A stretch of DNA of 64,000 nt from Bacillus rubiinfantis (lineage in GTDB: Bacteria; Bacillota; Bacilli; Bacillales; Cytobacillaceae), in assembly GCA_000752035.1 (NCBI GenBank), contig CCFE01000024.1:525639-589638 (forward strand), written 5' to 3'. This document shows positions 28,054-35,982 of this stretch, piece by piece; position 1 is the first letter of the stretch, and each line of letters opens with the position of its first letter. The translations under genes were made by a program, and so were the position numbers. The notes beneath the pieces are model-generated. The model was not told where the DNA came from. It made no database searches and saw only the letters and a program-made list of their open reading frames with translations.

Positions 28054-28082
28054 ACTGTATGCACAGGATCATTTGAACATGC
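28054..28082 (-). promoter_or_regulatory. SigE-type promoter of prkA
   Basis: On the minus strand, -35 GCATGTT (28076-28082), a 14-base spacer and -10 CATACAGT (28054-28061) fit the SigE consensus KMATATT-N14-CATAcAhT with one mismatch in the -35. The transcript would start about 35 bases before the prkA ATG. Confidence 0.65.
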
Positions 28083-28157
28083 GTGACCAAGACGTATTCC
28101 TTCTTTACTTTTTTTCTATTCCGTCTATCTTGGTCTTTTCATTTTCTTTAGATAAGC

Positions 28158-28163
28158 TATAAT
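28158..28163 (+). promoter_or_regulatory. SigA-like -10 (TATAAT) for the 30-residue peptide
   Basis: A perfect TATAAT lies 53 bases before the small ORF. The only upstream -35 candidate, TTTTCA at 28136, is weak. Confidence 0.4.
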
Positions 28164-28215
28164 AAAACTATAAACAATTTGCTGATAATGATATCGAAAG
28201 GGGATTTACATAGAA

Positions 28216-28308
28216 ATGAAATTATTTCTAGTACTCTGCGTGATGGCTTCTTTTTTAGCTGCCATCTTGACCTCAGGATTTAATGACAAACCAGGGAAAA
28301 ATAATTAG
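28216..28308 (+). CDS. 30-residue hydrophobic peptide
   Basis: This short ORF encodes 30 residues. One hydrophobic segment (MKLFLVLCVMASFLAAIL) is followed by a short polar tail (NDKPGKNN). AAAGGGG lies about 12 bases before the ATG, a TATAAT is upstream, and a strong terminator follows the stop codon within ten bases, so it is framed as an independent gene. It lies between divergent prkA and convergent trmL. The sequence suggests a single-pass membrane micropeptide; I do not recognise a family. Confidence 0.55.
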   Translation: MKLFLVLCVMASFLAAILTSGFNDKPGKNN

Positions 28309-28314
28309 TATGAG

Positions 28315-28345
28315 AAAAGACCGCATCTTAATAAGCGGTCTTTAT
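28315..28345. terminator. terminator after the micropeptide (also for trmL)
   Basis: The stem AAAGACCGC / GCGGTCTTT is followed by TATTTTAG. Confidence 0.8.
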
Positions 28346-28377
28346 TTTAGTTTAGATTTAGTTTTATGATTGGAGGC

Positions 28378-28869
28378 CTAATATTCAGGCCCTTTGCTAA
28401 TTAAGTTCGGATAGTTTTGCTGCCGTAAAGCTTCATATACAAGAATTGCTGCCGTATTAGACAAATTAAGCGAACGGACATTCGTATTCATTGGAATTCG
28501 CAAAACACGATCATAGTTTTGTTCAATAACGCCTTTTGGCAGTCCATTTGTTTCACGGCCAAAAATAAAATAATAATCCTTCTCCAAATCGCTATAATCA
28601 AAGGAACTATGCGGTTTTTCACCAAACGTCTCAATATAGTAAAATTCACCGCCAGCATTCTTTTCAAAAAATTCATCTAATGAATCATAGTAAACAATAT
28701 TGACGAACTCCCAATAGTCTAACCCGGCTCTTTTTAACATTTTATCATCAGTGGAAAAGCCTAATGGCCGAATCAAGTGTAAAGTTGTGTCAGTAGCTGC
28801 ACAAGTGCGGGCAATGTTTCCAGTATTGGCGGGAATCTCTGGTTGATATAAAACAACATGCAATGACAT
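28378..28869 (-). CDS. trmL: tRNA (cytidine/uridine-34-2'-O)-methyltransferase
   Basis: This 163-residue SPOUT methyltransferase (CspR/TrmL) 2'-O-methylates the wobble base of tRNA-Leu isoacceptors. Signature motifs are LYQPEIPANTGNIARTC at the N terminus, FGRETNGLP in the knot and the C-terminal RIPMNTNVRSLNLSNTAAI with the S-adenosylmethionine-binding loop. B. subtilis has the same neighbours (prkA, yhbH, yhbB, queG). Coding sits on the minus strand with a short gap to the yhbB homologue. Confidence 0.93.
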   Translation of the reverse strand: MSLHVVLYQPEIPANTGNIARTCAATDTTLHLIRPLGFSTDDKMLKRAGLDYWEFVNIVYYDSLDEFFEKNAGGEFYYIETFGEKPHSSFDYSDLEKDYYFIFGRETNGLPKGVIEQNYDRVLRIPMNTNVRSLNLSNTAAILVYEALRQQNYPNLISKGPEY

Positions 28870-28939
28870 AATTTCACCTCAGCTAAAAAACTCTACCTGC
28901 AATTATACCACTATCCGCCTACTGTTCAAGAATAACCTG

Positions 28940-29812
28940 TTAGCCGTCAATAATGGTAAAGAATCTATACTGGATATTTGGAGTGTAAGCGGAAGAATCT
29001 TCGTAGGCCCAATACCTCATCCGGCTGTTATACGTATTGGCATTGACTAACGGCATCCCGAAGGCATCCTTACCAGTAACAATCGTATTATGATTGAATC
29101 TGCCATCGCCTTCAAAATCGTAGCAAATAATATCTCCGAGCATCAGCTGGTCGGGGCTGCTGACTTGTTTTGCTCTAAGGCCTGTTTTCGAGGTACTTAG
29201 ATAGTTTTTTAATGCGTGAGCGACAGCCCAGCTATAACTCCAATTGGTATGCTGGTACCACCAGCCCACGCCGCGGTTTGGCTGCCCTCTCATCGGTGAC
29301 CCGCCTGCCCTTAAACATTGAGAAATATAATTGGTACAATTATTCTCAAACTTTTGGTATGCTGGGTTATACGTATTCCACCAGCGTTCCGCATATTGAA
29401 CTGCTTTTAGCCGATTGTATTGAAAACTAGAACGTTCTTCAAGGTTATCTGCCACAAGAGAAACTTCTTCATCGTTAGTTGACAAGAGCGGAGGCGGTAC
29501 TGCCGTATCGGAAATTAACTCACTTTTAAATAATTTTGCAATTCTTTCCTCAGCCTCTTCTTCGATATAAAGTTGCCCTTTTTGTTTAATCAAGTATTGA
29601 TAATGAGCAAGATATTTCACGTGCTGAAATTTATTATCATTTGATGTTTCGATAATATTTCCCGCTGCTTTTACTTTAACAATTTCCGCTGATCGTTTTT
29701 CTAAGGATTGTAGCTTTTTCTCAGCTTTGGAAAATGATTCTTGGCGGTAGGCTGTACTGCTGAAAAACTGTTGAACTCTAGCATCAAACAATTCCTGAAG
29801 CGTTTTTTTCAT
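28940..29812 (-). CDS. YhbB-like amidase-domain protein
   Basis: This 290-residue protein has a charged, helical N-terminal half (residues 1-130, with coiled-coil tendency) and a C-terminal putative amidase domain (Amidase_6). The domain shows FENNCTNYISQCLRAGG with the likely catalytic Cys, GDIICYDFEGDGRFNHNTIVTG with a His, and the terminal VNANTYNSRMRYW. It corresponds to YhbB of B. subtilis, in the same position beside queG and trmL. No signal peptide is seen. Peptidoglycan is a plausible but unproven substrate. Confidence 0.85.
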   Translation of the reverse strand: MKKTLQELFDARVQQFFSSTAYRQESFSKAEKKLQSLEKRSAEIVKVKAAGNIIETSNDNKFQHVKYLAHYQYLIKQKGQLYIEEEAEERIAKLFKSELISDTAVPPPLLSTNDEEVSLVADNLEERSSFQYNRLKAVQYAERWWNTYNPAYQKFENNCTNYISQCLRAGGSPMRGQPNRGVGWWYQHTNWSYSWAVAHALKNYLSTSKTGLRAKQVSSPDQLMLGDIICYDFEGDGRFNHNTIVTGKDAFGMPLVNANTYNSRMRYWAYEDSSAYTPNIQYRFFTIIDG

Positions 29813-29895
29813 ACTACAATCACTCCTTTCTCTTCATTCATATGAAGAAAAGGAGGAATTAGCAGTAAAAAAATGCAGTTATTTCCTTTCACCTA

Positions 29896-31026
29896 TTATT
29901 CCATGAAATCTAACCCTTTTTCAATTTCCTGAATAACGACAGGGTCTGTTTCCCGATGTTTTGCTTTTTTTAGTGCTTCGAATGCAGTTTCACCGCCAAT
30001 TTTCCCGAGCGCCCAGGCGGCGGTGCCTTTAGCAACAGGGTTGATTTCATTTTCTAATATACTTGTTAAATCTGCGATTGCTGTTTCATCTTTAAAATGA
30101 GCCAAGGCAATCATGGCATTGCGTTGAATCGGTTTTTTCCCCCGCCACGAACCGGCCACCTTGCCAAACGTTAGTTTAAATTCACGATTACTTAAGTGAA
30201 GAATTGGTTTTAATAGCGGTTTTGCTATTTCTGGATCCGGTTCCAATTCAGAGTGAAAATGAAAGTCCTTCCCTTTGTTATGTGGACAAGCTGTTTGACA
30301 AGAATCACAACCATAAATACGGTTTCCGATTTTGTCACGGAATTCATCGGGAATTAGGTCTTTTGTTTGTGTTAAAAAAGAGATACAACGCTTGGCATTG
30401 ATTTGCCCCCCTTGGACTAATGCCCCAGTAGGACAGGCATCTAAACATTTGGTGCATGTACCGCATTGTTCTTCAATGGGGGTGTCAGGTGGAAATGGAA
30501 TGGTTGTCATCATTTCCCCAATATATACATAAGAACCAAATTCAGGGGTAATTACTGCACAGTTTTTCCCACTCCAACCAATTCCAGCGCGAACAGCAAC
30601 TGCTCTATCTGATAGTTCCCCTGTATCAACCATTGATTTAAGGCGCGCATTCGGGACCTTACTTAGAATAAATTCTTCTAATTTTTGCAGTCGATCCTTG
30701 AGAACATGGTGATAGTCCAATCCCCAGGAAGCACGGCAAAAAATCCCTCTTCTTTCCCCTTTTTTATTTTCAACGCGGATTTTCATTTTTGACGGGTAAG
30801 CAAGGGCAATTGAGATAATGGACGCAGCTTCTTGAAGTAGCATAGCAGGATTTGTCCTTTTTTCAACATCAGGTTCTTCGAATCCGGATTGATAGCCAAG
30901 CTCTTGTTGGCGAATCAAGCGACTTTTTAATTCTGTAAACGGATCAGCTGTCGTAAAACCAATTTTATCAATACCAATGGTTTTACTGTAGGAGATGATG
31001 TCCGCTTTTAACTTATTTATATCCAC
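29896..31026 (-). CDS. queG: epoxyqueuosine reductase
   Basis: This 376-residue cobalamin-dependent iron-sulfur enzyme performs the last step of queuosine synthesis in tRNA. Two [4Fe-4S] motifs are seen: CGTCTKCLDACPTGAL (about residue 185) and CDSCQTACPHNK (about residue 240). DTGELSDRAVAVRAGIGWSGKN is the conserved reductase core. The C-terminal HEAT-like repeats (AMIALAHFKDETAIADLT; AAWALGKIGGETAFEAL) bind tRNA. It equals YhbA of B. subtilis. Confidence 0.95.
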   Translation of the reverse strand: MDINKLKADIISYSKTIGIDKIGFTTADPFTELKSRLIRQQELGYQSGFEEPDVEKRTNPAMLLQEAASIISIALAYPSKMKIRVENKKGERRGIFCRASWGLDYHHVLKDRLQKLEEFILSKVPNARLKSMVDTGELSDRAVAVRAGIGWSGKNCAVITPEFGSYVYIGEMMTTIPFPPDTPIEEQCGTCTKCLDACPTGALVQGGQINAKRCISFLTQTKDLIPDEFRDKIGNRIYGCDSCQTACPHNKGKDFHFHSELEPDPEIAKPLLKPILHLSNREFKLTFGKVAGSWRGKKPIQRNAMIALAHFKDETAIADLTSILENEINPVAKGTAAWALGKIGGETAFEALKKAKHRETDPVVIQEIEKGLDFME

Positions 31027-31141
31027 AGATTCCCCTCCCTTGAATTAAATTGATTGATTTATGATAAGGATATCAGGTGTCGAATTATTTGAAGTACAAC
31101 TTATTATGATAAACTATTTTTAATGAAATTTGGAGGTGTGA

Positions 31142-31810
31142 ATGTTGGAAATCATTTTATCAACAGAATTAACCGAACTGATTCCTAACTTTAAATTAGG
31201 TGTTATTGAGTATGAGCAGATTACAGTAGGGGATTCACCGCAAATGCTTAAGGGGCGGCTGCAACTTTTTCAAGAATCGCTTTATTTTGAGTTGGAGAAC
31301 AAAAATGTAACGGAACTTCCAGGTATACAGGAATGGCGGGCAATCTTTAAACAGACCGGCAAGGATCCTAATCGATACCGCCACTCAGCAGAAGCATTAT
31401 TTAGAAGGGTAAAAAAGCAGAATTATCTTGGATCGGTGAACAGTGCTACAGATTTAAATAATTTTTTCTCATTACAATATCAGATTCCAATGGGGATTTA
31501 TGATGTAGATTCTCTCAAGGGGCCAATCATTATCCGTATAGGTGAAGAAAATGAGGAATATCAAGGATTAAATGGCCGAGTTAATTCGTTACATAAATTA
31601 ATTATTTCATCTGACGAAAATGGGCCTTTTGGAAGTCCTTTTGTTGATTCAGAAAGGTCTGCTGTCACGGTTCAAACCAAAAATGCCCTCCAATTACTTT
31701 ATTTACAGCCATCATTATCACTTGAGGAGTCCACAAATCTTACGTCAGCAGTTATGAACATGTTCACCCAAATAAATGGCGGTGATGCTTCATTTACTAT
31801 TATTGGATAA
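31142..31810 (+). CDS. B3/B4 domain protein
   Basis: This 222-residue protein consists of the B3/4 tRNA-binding/editing-type domain found in phenylalanyl-tRNA synthetase beta, here free-standing. Conserved elements are WRAIFKQTGKDPNRYRHSAEAL, IPMGIYDVDSLKGPI and ENGPFGSPFVDSERSAV. Free-standing members may act in aminoacyl-tRNA quality control, but this is not established. GGAGGTG precedes both an ATG at 31142 (four bases) and a TTG at 31145 (seven bases); either may be used. Confidence 0.8.
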   Translation: MLEIILSTELTELIPNFKLGVIEYEQITVGDSPQMLKGRLQLFQESLYFELENKNVTELPGIQEWRAIFKQTGKDPNRYRHSAEALFRRVKKQNYLGSVNSATDLNNFFSLQYQIPMGIYDVDSLKGPIIIRIGEENEEYQGLNGRVNSLHKLIISSDENGPFGSPFVDSERSAVTVQTKNALQLLYLQPSLSLEESTNLTSAVMNMFTQINGGDASFTIIG

Positions 31811-31997
31811 AAATTAAACAATAAAAAACGCAATACATCGTTCATTTTGAAACAATATACTGCGTTGATCACTATATATAATTTGTTACACACTTGAATA
31901 AGGTTTATATCTTTCAGACTTTTATTATATTACTTGCTTTCCGTTAGTCCGTCAAGATTTTTTCGACATTTTTTGTCGAATTTCTTTCAACAAAAAG

Positions 31998-32023
31998 AAA
32001 AAGCTCGTTTTTCCGAGCTTTTT
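31998..32023 (-). terminator. terminator of the short-chain dehydrogenase gene
   Basis: The stem AAAAAGCTCG / CGAGCTTTTT is followed by T-rich DNA on the minus strand. Confidence 0.8.
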
Positions 32024-32039
32024 CCTTATTCCATTTCGA

Positions 32040-32783
32040 TTATTGTGCTGTGTAACCGCCATCTACTAATAAGTTTGCACCTGTTACAAATGATGACTCA
32101 TCGCTAGCAAGGAACAACACACAGTTTGCTACTTCTTCAGGGCGTCCTAAACGGCCTACTGGATGCAATGATTTTAGATGCTCTAACATTTCAGGGCTAA
32201 GACCATCTAAAATATTTGTTTCAATATAACCAGGACAAACAGCATTGAAGCGAATTCCTTTTTGTGCATATGTGACAGCTGCTGAACGTGTCATGTTAAC
32301 AACTCCGCCCTTAGCTGCAGCATAAGCAGTAACAGAAGGTTGTCCAACGTGTCCTAGGATAGAAGCACAGTTAATAATGGAGCCGCCACCGACTTTCTCC
32401 ATCTCTGGAATTGCATATTTGCTACAGAGGAATACACCTGTTAGATCAACGCTTAGAGTAAAATTCCAGTCATCTAGGCTAACACAATCAAGATCTCCCA
32501 TGTCACCAACACCAGCATTAGAGAAAAGGACATCTAATTTACCAAATGTATCAACGGTTTCTTTCATTAAATTCTTAACGTCTTCTTCTTTTGATACATC
32601 TGTTTTAACAAAAATGGCTTCGCCGCCTTGTTCTTTGATTTGGTTTACAACCATTTCACCTTTTTCTTGATTACGGGCAGCAACAACTACTTTTGCTCCT
32701 TCTTGTGCAAATAATAATGCAGTGCTTTCGCCAATCCCGAATGTTCCACCAGTAATTACGGCAACTTTATCTTGTAAGCGCAT
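32040..32783 (-). CDS. short-chain dehydrogenase/reductase 1
   Basis: This 247-residue classical SDR has the cofactor motif TGGTFGIG (residues 11-18), the structural NAG motif (FSNAGVG) and the active site Ser in CASILG with YAAAK. Pro-Gly (CPGYIET) follows the active site as usual. It probably oxidises or reduces a secondary alcohol or ketone; the substrate is unknown. The ATG at 32783 is eight bases after GGAGG. An FNR-like site (TGTGC-N6-TCACA) lies 46 bases upstream. The gene follows the zinc alcohol dehydrogenase after a 155-base gap, so it may have its own promoter. Confidence 0.85.
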   Translation of the reverse strand: MRLQDKVAVITGGTFGIGESTALLFAQEGAKVVVAARNQEKGEMVVNQIKEQGGEAIFVKTDVSKEEDVKNLMKETVDTFGKLDVLFSNAGVGDMGDLDCVSLDDWNFTLSVDLTGVFLCSKYAIPEMEKVGGGSIINCASILGHVGQPSVTAYAAAKGGVVNMTRSAAVTYAQKGIRFNAVCPGYIETNILDGLSPEMLEHLKSLHPVGRLGRPEEVANCVLFLASDESSFVTGANLLVDGGYTAQ

Positions 32784-32828
32784 CATGTATTCCTCCATTT
32801 ACCGAGTTTAAGTTTTGTTTAAATACTT

Positions 32829-32844
32829 TGTGCGTAACATCACA
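32829..32844 (-). promoter_or_regulatory. FNR-like site upstream of SDR 1
   Basis: TGTGC-GTAACA-TCACA has one mismatch to the FNR/CRP-family palindrome TGTGA-N6-TCACA. It lies 46-61 bases before the start codon. Confidence 0.5.
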
Positions 32845-32938
32845 TTATCGATTACATTACTATTATAAAAGCTATAAAATGGCTAGTCTTTATCTAAAAT
32901 CGATAAACTTTTCTTTTTCATTTAGTTAAAACAGATAA

Positions 32939-34006
32939 TTATAAAATTACTACTGGTTTAATTAGATCTTTTGGCTTGTCTTTCATAAGCATAAGGGCAT
33001 CTTCAATTTTATCTATTCCATTGAACTTATGAGTTAATAGTTTGCTAGTATCTAAGCGGCCGGTTACCATTAATGATGCAAGTTTTTCCATCCGTAGTCT
33101 TCCTCCAGGCATTAAACCACCCGCTACTGTTTTATGGCCCATTCCACAGCCCCATTCAGCACGTGGGATTCGAACATATTCGCCTTCACCAAGATAGTTT
33201 ACATTACCAATTCTGCCGCCTGGTTTTACCATTTGGATTGCTTGAATGAAGGTATCATTGTCACCACCGGCAATAATGACTTTATCAACACCTTGTCCAT
33301 GAGTTTTTTCCATAACTTGAGTAACAATATCAGCTTCATGATAGTTGATAATATCTGTTGCGCCGTATTCTTTAGCAATTTCGATACAGTTTGGACGGGA
33401 TCCGACTGCGAATAAATTCGATGCTCCGCGAAGTGCTGCACCTGCGACTGACATTAAGCCAACTGGTCCAATTCCGATCACACATACAGAATCTCCGTAT
33501 TGAACGTCAGCTAATTCTACGCCGTGGAAGCCTGTTGGAACCATATCAGCTAACATAACAGCGTCCGCGATATCAATTCCCTCTGGAAGTAATGCAAGGT
33601 TACCATCAGCTTCATTTACATGGAAGTATTCACCAAACACCCCATCTTTAAAGTTAGAGAATTTCCAGCCTGCTAGCATACCGCCGGAGTGCATGGAATA
33701 TCCACCTTGTGATTCTAATGCTGACCAGTCAGGAGTGATTGCAGGTACGATAACTCTATCCCCTGGTTTAAATCCTTTTACTAGACTTCCAACTTCAACA
33801 ACTTCACCAACAGACTCATGACCAAGAATCATATCTGTACGTTCCCCGATAGCACCTTCCCAAACAGTATGCACGTCTGAAGTACAAGGTGAAACAGCTA
33901 ATGGTTTTACAATTGCATCTAGTGGTCCACAATCAGGAACGTCCTTTTCAATCCAGCCAGTTTTTCCAATACCCAACATTGCAAACCCTTTCATCTTTAC
34001 CATCAT
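32939..34006 (-). CDS. NADP-dependent zinc secondary alcohol dehydrogenase
   Basis: This 355-residue enzyme closely resembles the NADP-dependent secondary (isopropanol) alcohol dehydrogenases of Thermoanaerobacter and Clostridium beijerinckii. Counting from its fifth residue, the catalytic zinc ligands Cys37, His59 and Asp150 align (AVSPCTSD, GHES, ADMVPTGFHG). The NADP site shows GIGPVGLM and GSRP followed by a Tyr in INYH. Such enzymes are unusual in Bacillus and typical of fermentative anaerobes. It lies about 80 bases after SDR 2 and is probably transcribed from that gene's FNR-flanked promoter. The ATG at 34006 or the next codon is used after GGAGG. Confidence 0.9.
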   Translation of the reverse strand: MMVKMKGFAMLGIGKTGWIEKDVPDCGPLDAIVKPLAVSPCTSDVHTVWEGAIGERTDMILGHESVGEVVEVGSLVKGFKPGDRVIVPAITPDWSALESQGGYSMHSGGMLAGWKFSNFKDGVFGEYFHVNEADGNLALLPEGIDIADAVMLADMVPTGFHGVELADVQYGDSVCVIGIGPVGLMSVAGAALRGASNLFAVGSRPNCIEIAKEYGATDIINYHEADIVTQVMEKTHGQGVDKVIIAGGDNDTFIQAIQMVKPGGRIGNVNYLGEGEYVRIPRAEWGCGMGHKTVAGGLMPGGRLRMEKLASLMVTGRLDTSKLLTHKFNGIDKIEDALMLMKDKPKDLIKPVVIL

Positions 34007-34085
34007 TTATTCCTCCATTTTTCATTTTAATCTGATTGCCCATTTTCCTAACTATGAAGCTATAATTTTTATGCAAATTATCTTA

Positions 34086-34829
34086 TTAGAGAGCAGTAGC
34101 ACCACCGTCAATGGTTAACAAACTTCCGGTACAGAATGATGCTTCATCACTTGCCAAATACAAAATCCCAGGAGCAATTTCATCTGGTGTTGCGGCTCTT
34201 CCCATTGGAACTAGTTTAATAGCTTCATTTTCAAAATCGCTGCCAACTGGAACCATTTCTGAATTTGTTAGCCCTGGAAGCACAGCATTTACACGAATAC
34301 CTGTGGGAGCAAGTTCTCCAGCTAAAGATTTTGTAAACTGGCGGATAGCCCCTTTACTTGCAGAATATGAAACATGGTTTGGAACACCAACTTCTCCGCC
34401 AATAGAAGAGATATTGACAATGGAGCCTTTCTTTTGTGCAAGCATATACGGTAATACTTCTTTCGTTAATAAGAAGTTAGCTCTTACATTTGTATCAAAA
34501 ATCATGTCGTAATCTGTTGCTTCGTCCATTTCAATAAAGTTATAGGTTTTCAAGACACCAGCATTATTTACTAGAATATCAATATGACCATGAAGATCAG
34601 CTGCTGTTTTTGCCAATCTTTGTAAATCCCCTTTTTTTGTCACATCTGTTTTAACAAAGAAGGCTTCTCCACCATGGCTTTTAATTTCATCGACAAGCTC
34701 GTTTCCCTTATTTTCACGGCGAGCAGCCAATACAACTTTAGCGCCTTCTTTAGCAAATAGTAATGCAGTCGCGCGACCTATTCCCGCTGTTGCTCCAGTA
34801 ATAATCGCAACTTTACCATCTAAACGCAT
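34086..34829 (-). CDS. short-chain dehydrogenase/reductase 2
   Basis: This 247-residue classical SDR has TGATAGIG, NNAG and the catalytic set Ser in NISSIGG with YSASK. It is related to SDR 1 in this window but clearly distinct. It may handle the same alcohol or ketone pool as the zinc enzyme downstream. The ATG at 34829 follows GGAGG by eight bases. A perfect FNR-type palindrome sits 55-70 bases upstream. The substrate is not predictable. Confidence 0.85.
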   Translation of the reverse strand: MRLDGKVAIITGATAGIGRATALLFAKEGAKVVLAARRENKGNELVDEIKSHGGEAFFVKTDVTKKGDLQRLAKTAADLHGHIDILVNNAGVLKTYNFIEMDEATDYDMIFDTNVRANFLLTKEVLPYMLAQKKGSIVNISSIGGEVGVPNHVSYSASKGAIRQFTKSLAGELAPTGIRVNAVLPGLTNSEMVPVGSDFENEAIKLVPMGRAATPDEIAPGILYLASDEASFCTGSLLTIDGGATAL

Positions 34830-34883
34830 CGTTGATTCCTCCAATTTCATCATTTGGATCATAATGTTCAATTTTTCCATCGA

Positions 34884-34899
34884 TGTGAATAGTTTCACA
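34884..34899 (-). promoter_or_regulatory. FNR-type site upstream of SDR 2
   Basis: TGTGA-ATAGTT-TCACA is a perfect match to the FNR/CRP palindrome, located 55-70 bases before the SDR 2 start codon. Confidence 0.65.
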
Positions 34900-35002
34900 T
34901 TTGATTACAAGAACATTATATCTAGCAATTCACCAGTAGTCATTGTCCAAAATAGCTAATATTATATGTTAATTTTGTCTATAATAGTGCAATTTAGTGT
35001 AA

Positions 35003-35032
35003 AAAAACCCCAGCAGTAAATGCTGGGGTTTT
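35003..35032 (-). terminator. terminator of the allantoin operon
   Basis: The 12-bp stem AAAACCCCAGCA / TGCTGGGGTTTT with a five-base loop lies 45 bases after the allH stop codon. Confidence 0.85.
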
Positions 35033-35076
35033 GGATAGTTAATTAAAAGCGGATATCATTAACAATAGCTGGTTTT

Positions 35077-35976
35077 CTACCGTTCGATGGGATTTTTAAA
35101 TGCTAGCATTCCTATAAAAATGCCAAAAAGTGTGTCAAGACCTGAACTATGACCAACTTGAAGCAGATTCAAAAATGCCCTTGACAGATAGGCGCTGTTT
35201 CCACTGCTAAGAATATTGATAAAGTCGGTCACGGTTGAACTAAACTCGTGGTTTAAGGCATAACGTAAGTATTCTCTGCCCACATCTGTGGTAAGTGTCT
35301 CTTCTTCTAGCAACTGTGACAATTGTTCATAAAAAAGTGCTGAGACAAAATGAGCGATTGAATCAAAAGCCAAAAAACCGACAAGCAGATCATCACCTGA
35401 TGGAGTCAGCCCCTTACCTCTTCCGAGAAAGAAGCGGAGCGTCTTTTCAATTAGATACAGGTCATTAGACATAGCGACGTGTATAAGCCATATCAAGTGC
35501 TGCTCTGTGTCAGACCATTGTTTCTGATCGAAAAAATTAAACATGTTCAAAAAACCACAAATATTAACATCTAACCCTGGCTGAGCATCTATGGAAGTGA
35601 GTAGCGCTGAAAATGTCTCAAAGCTTTTTTGGAAATCAGTATAACTTTTTAGTGAAGACACTCCATTTTTGTAACTCCTTCCGTTTTCAAGACTGATAGC
35701 AAGGTTTGAAAATTTTAGCAGTGAACTGCTTTCATCCCATGTTACTCCTTCTTTATTAGCAATCCGCGAAACGATATGAGTAACATCCTCATTTAGATGG
35801 ATACCAAAAGGCAGTCGCCCGCTTTTTTTGTTTCCAATAAAGATAAGGGCATCATCCATGACAATATTAAACCCATTATTAAAAATACTATGAACATGGC
35901 CGGTACATTTTTTTGCTAACAGGAGAGGAATCAAATAACTATATTCTCCTCCAATAAAGACATCCGTTTTCATCAT
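35077..35976 (-). CDS. allH: DUF2877 protein, oxamate carbamoyltransferase subunit AllH
   Basis: This 299-residue protein belongs to DUF2877. The family signature is FLGRGKGLTPSGDDLLVG in the C-terminal half, followed by GHSSGLDTLFGI. The E. coli homologue YlbF (AllH) is a component, with FdrA (AllF) and YlbE (AllG), of the carbamoyltransferase that splits oxalurate into oxamate and carbamoyl phosphate in anaerobic allantoin use. It starts about seven bases after allG, so they are co-translated. The function is taken from E. coli work; AllF is missing here. Confidence 0.8.
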   Translation of the reverse strand: MMKTDVFIGGEYSYLIPLLLAKKCTGHVHSIFNNGFNIVMDDALIFIGNKKSGRLPFGIHLNEDVTHIVSRIANKEGVTWDESSSLLKFSNLAISLENGRSYKNGVSSLKSYTDFQKSFETFSALLTSIDAQPGLDVNICGFLNMFNFFDQKQWSDTEQHLIWLIHVAMSNDLYLIEKTLRFFLGRGKGLTPSGDDLLVGFLAFDSIAHFVSALFYEQLSQLLEEETLTTDVGREYLRYALNHEFSSTVTDFINILSSGNSAYLSRAFLNLLQVGHSSGLDTLFGIFIGMLAFKNPIER

Positions 35977-35982
35977 AATTCC

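Noticed and set aside
28084..28135. GACCAAGA / TCTTGGTC inverted repeat between prkA and the micropeptide
   Set aside because: Only 8 bp with a 36-base spacer; could be chance and matches no known operator.
31820..31866. AACGCAATACATCG / AACAATATACTGCGTT as a strong terminator after the B3/B4 gene
   Set aside because: The pairing has several mismatches and no clear T-tract; possible but not supported enough to list.
32917..32929. TTTCATTTAGTTAA as a PucR box before SDR 1
   Set aside because: One mismatch in the critical GG core and AT-rich surroundings; kept out of the feature list.
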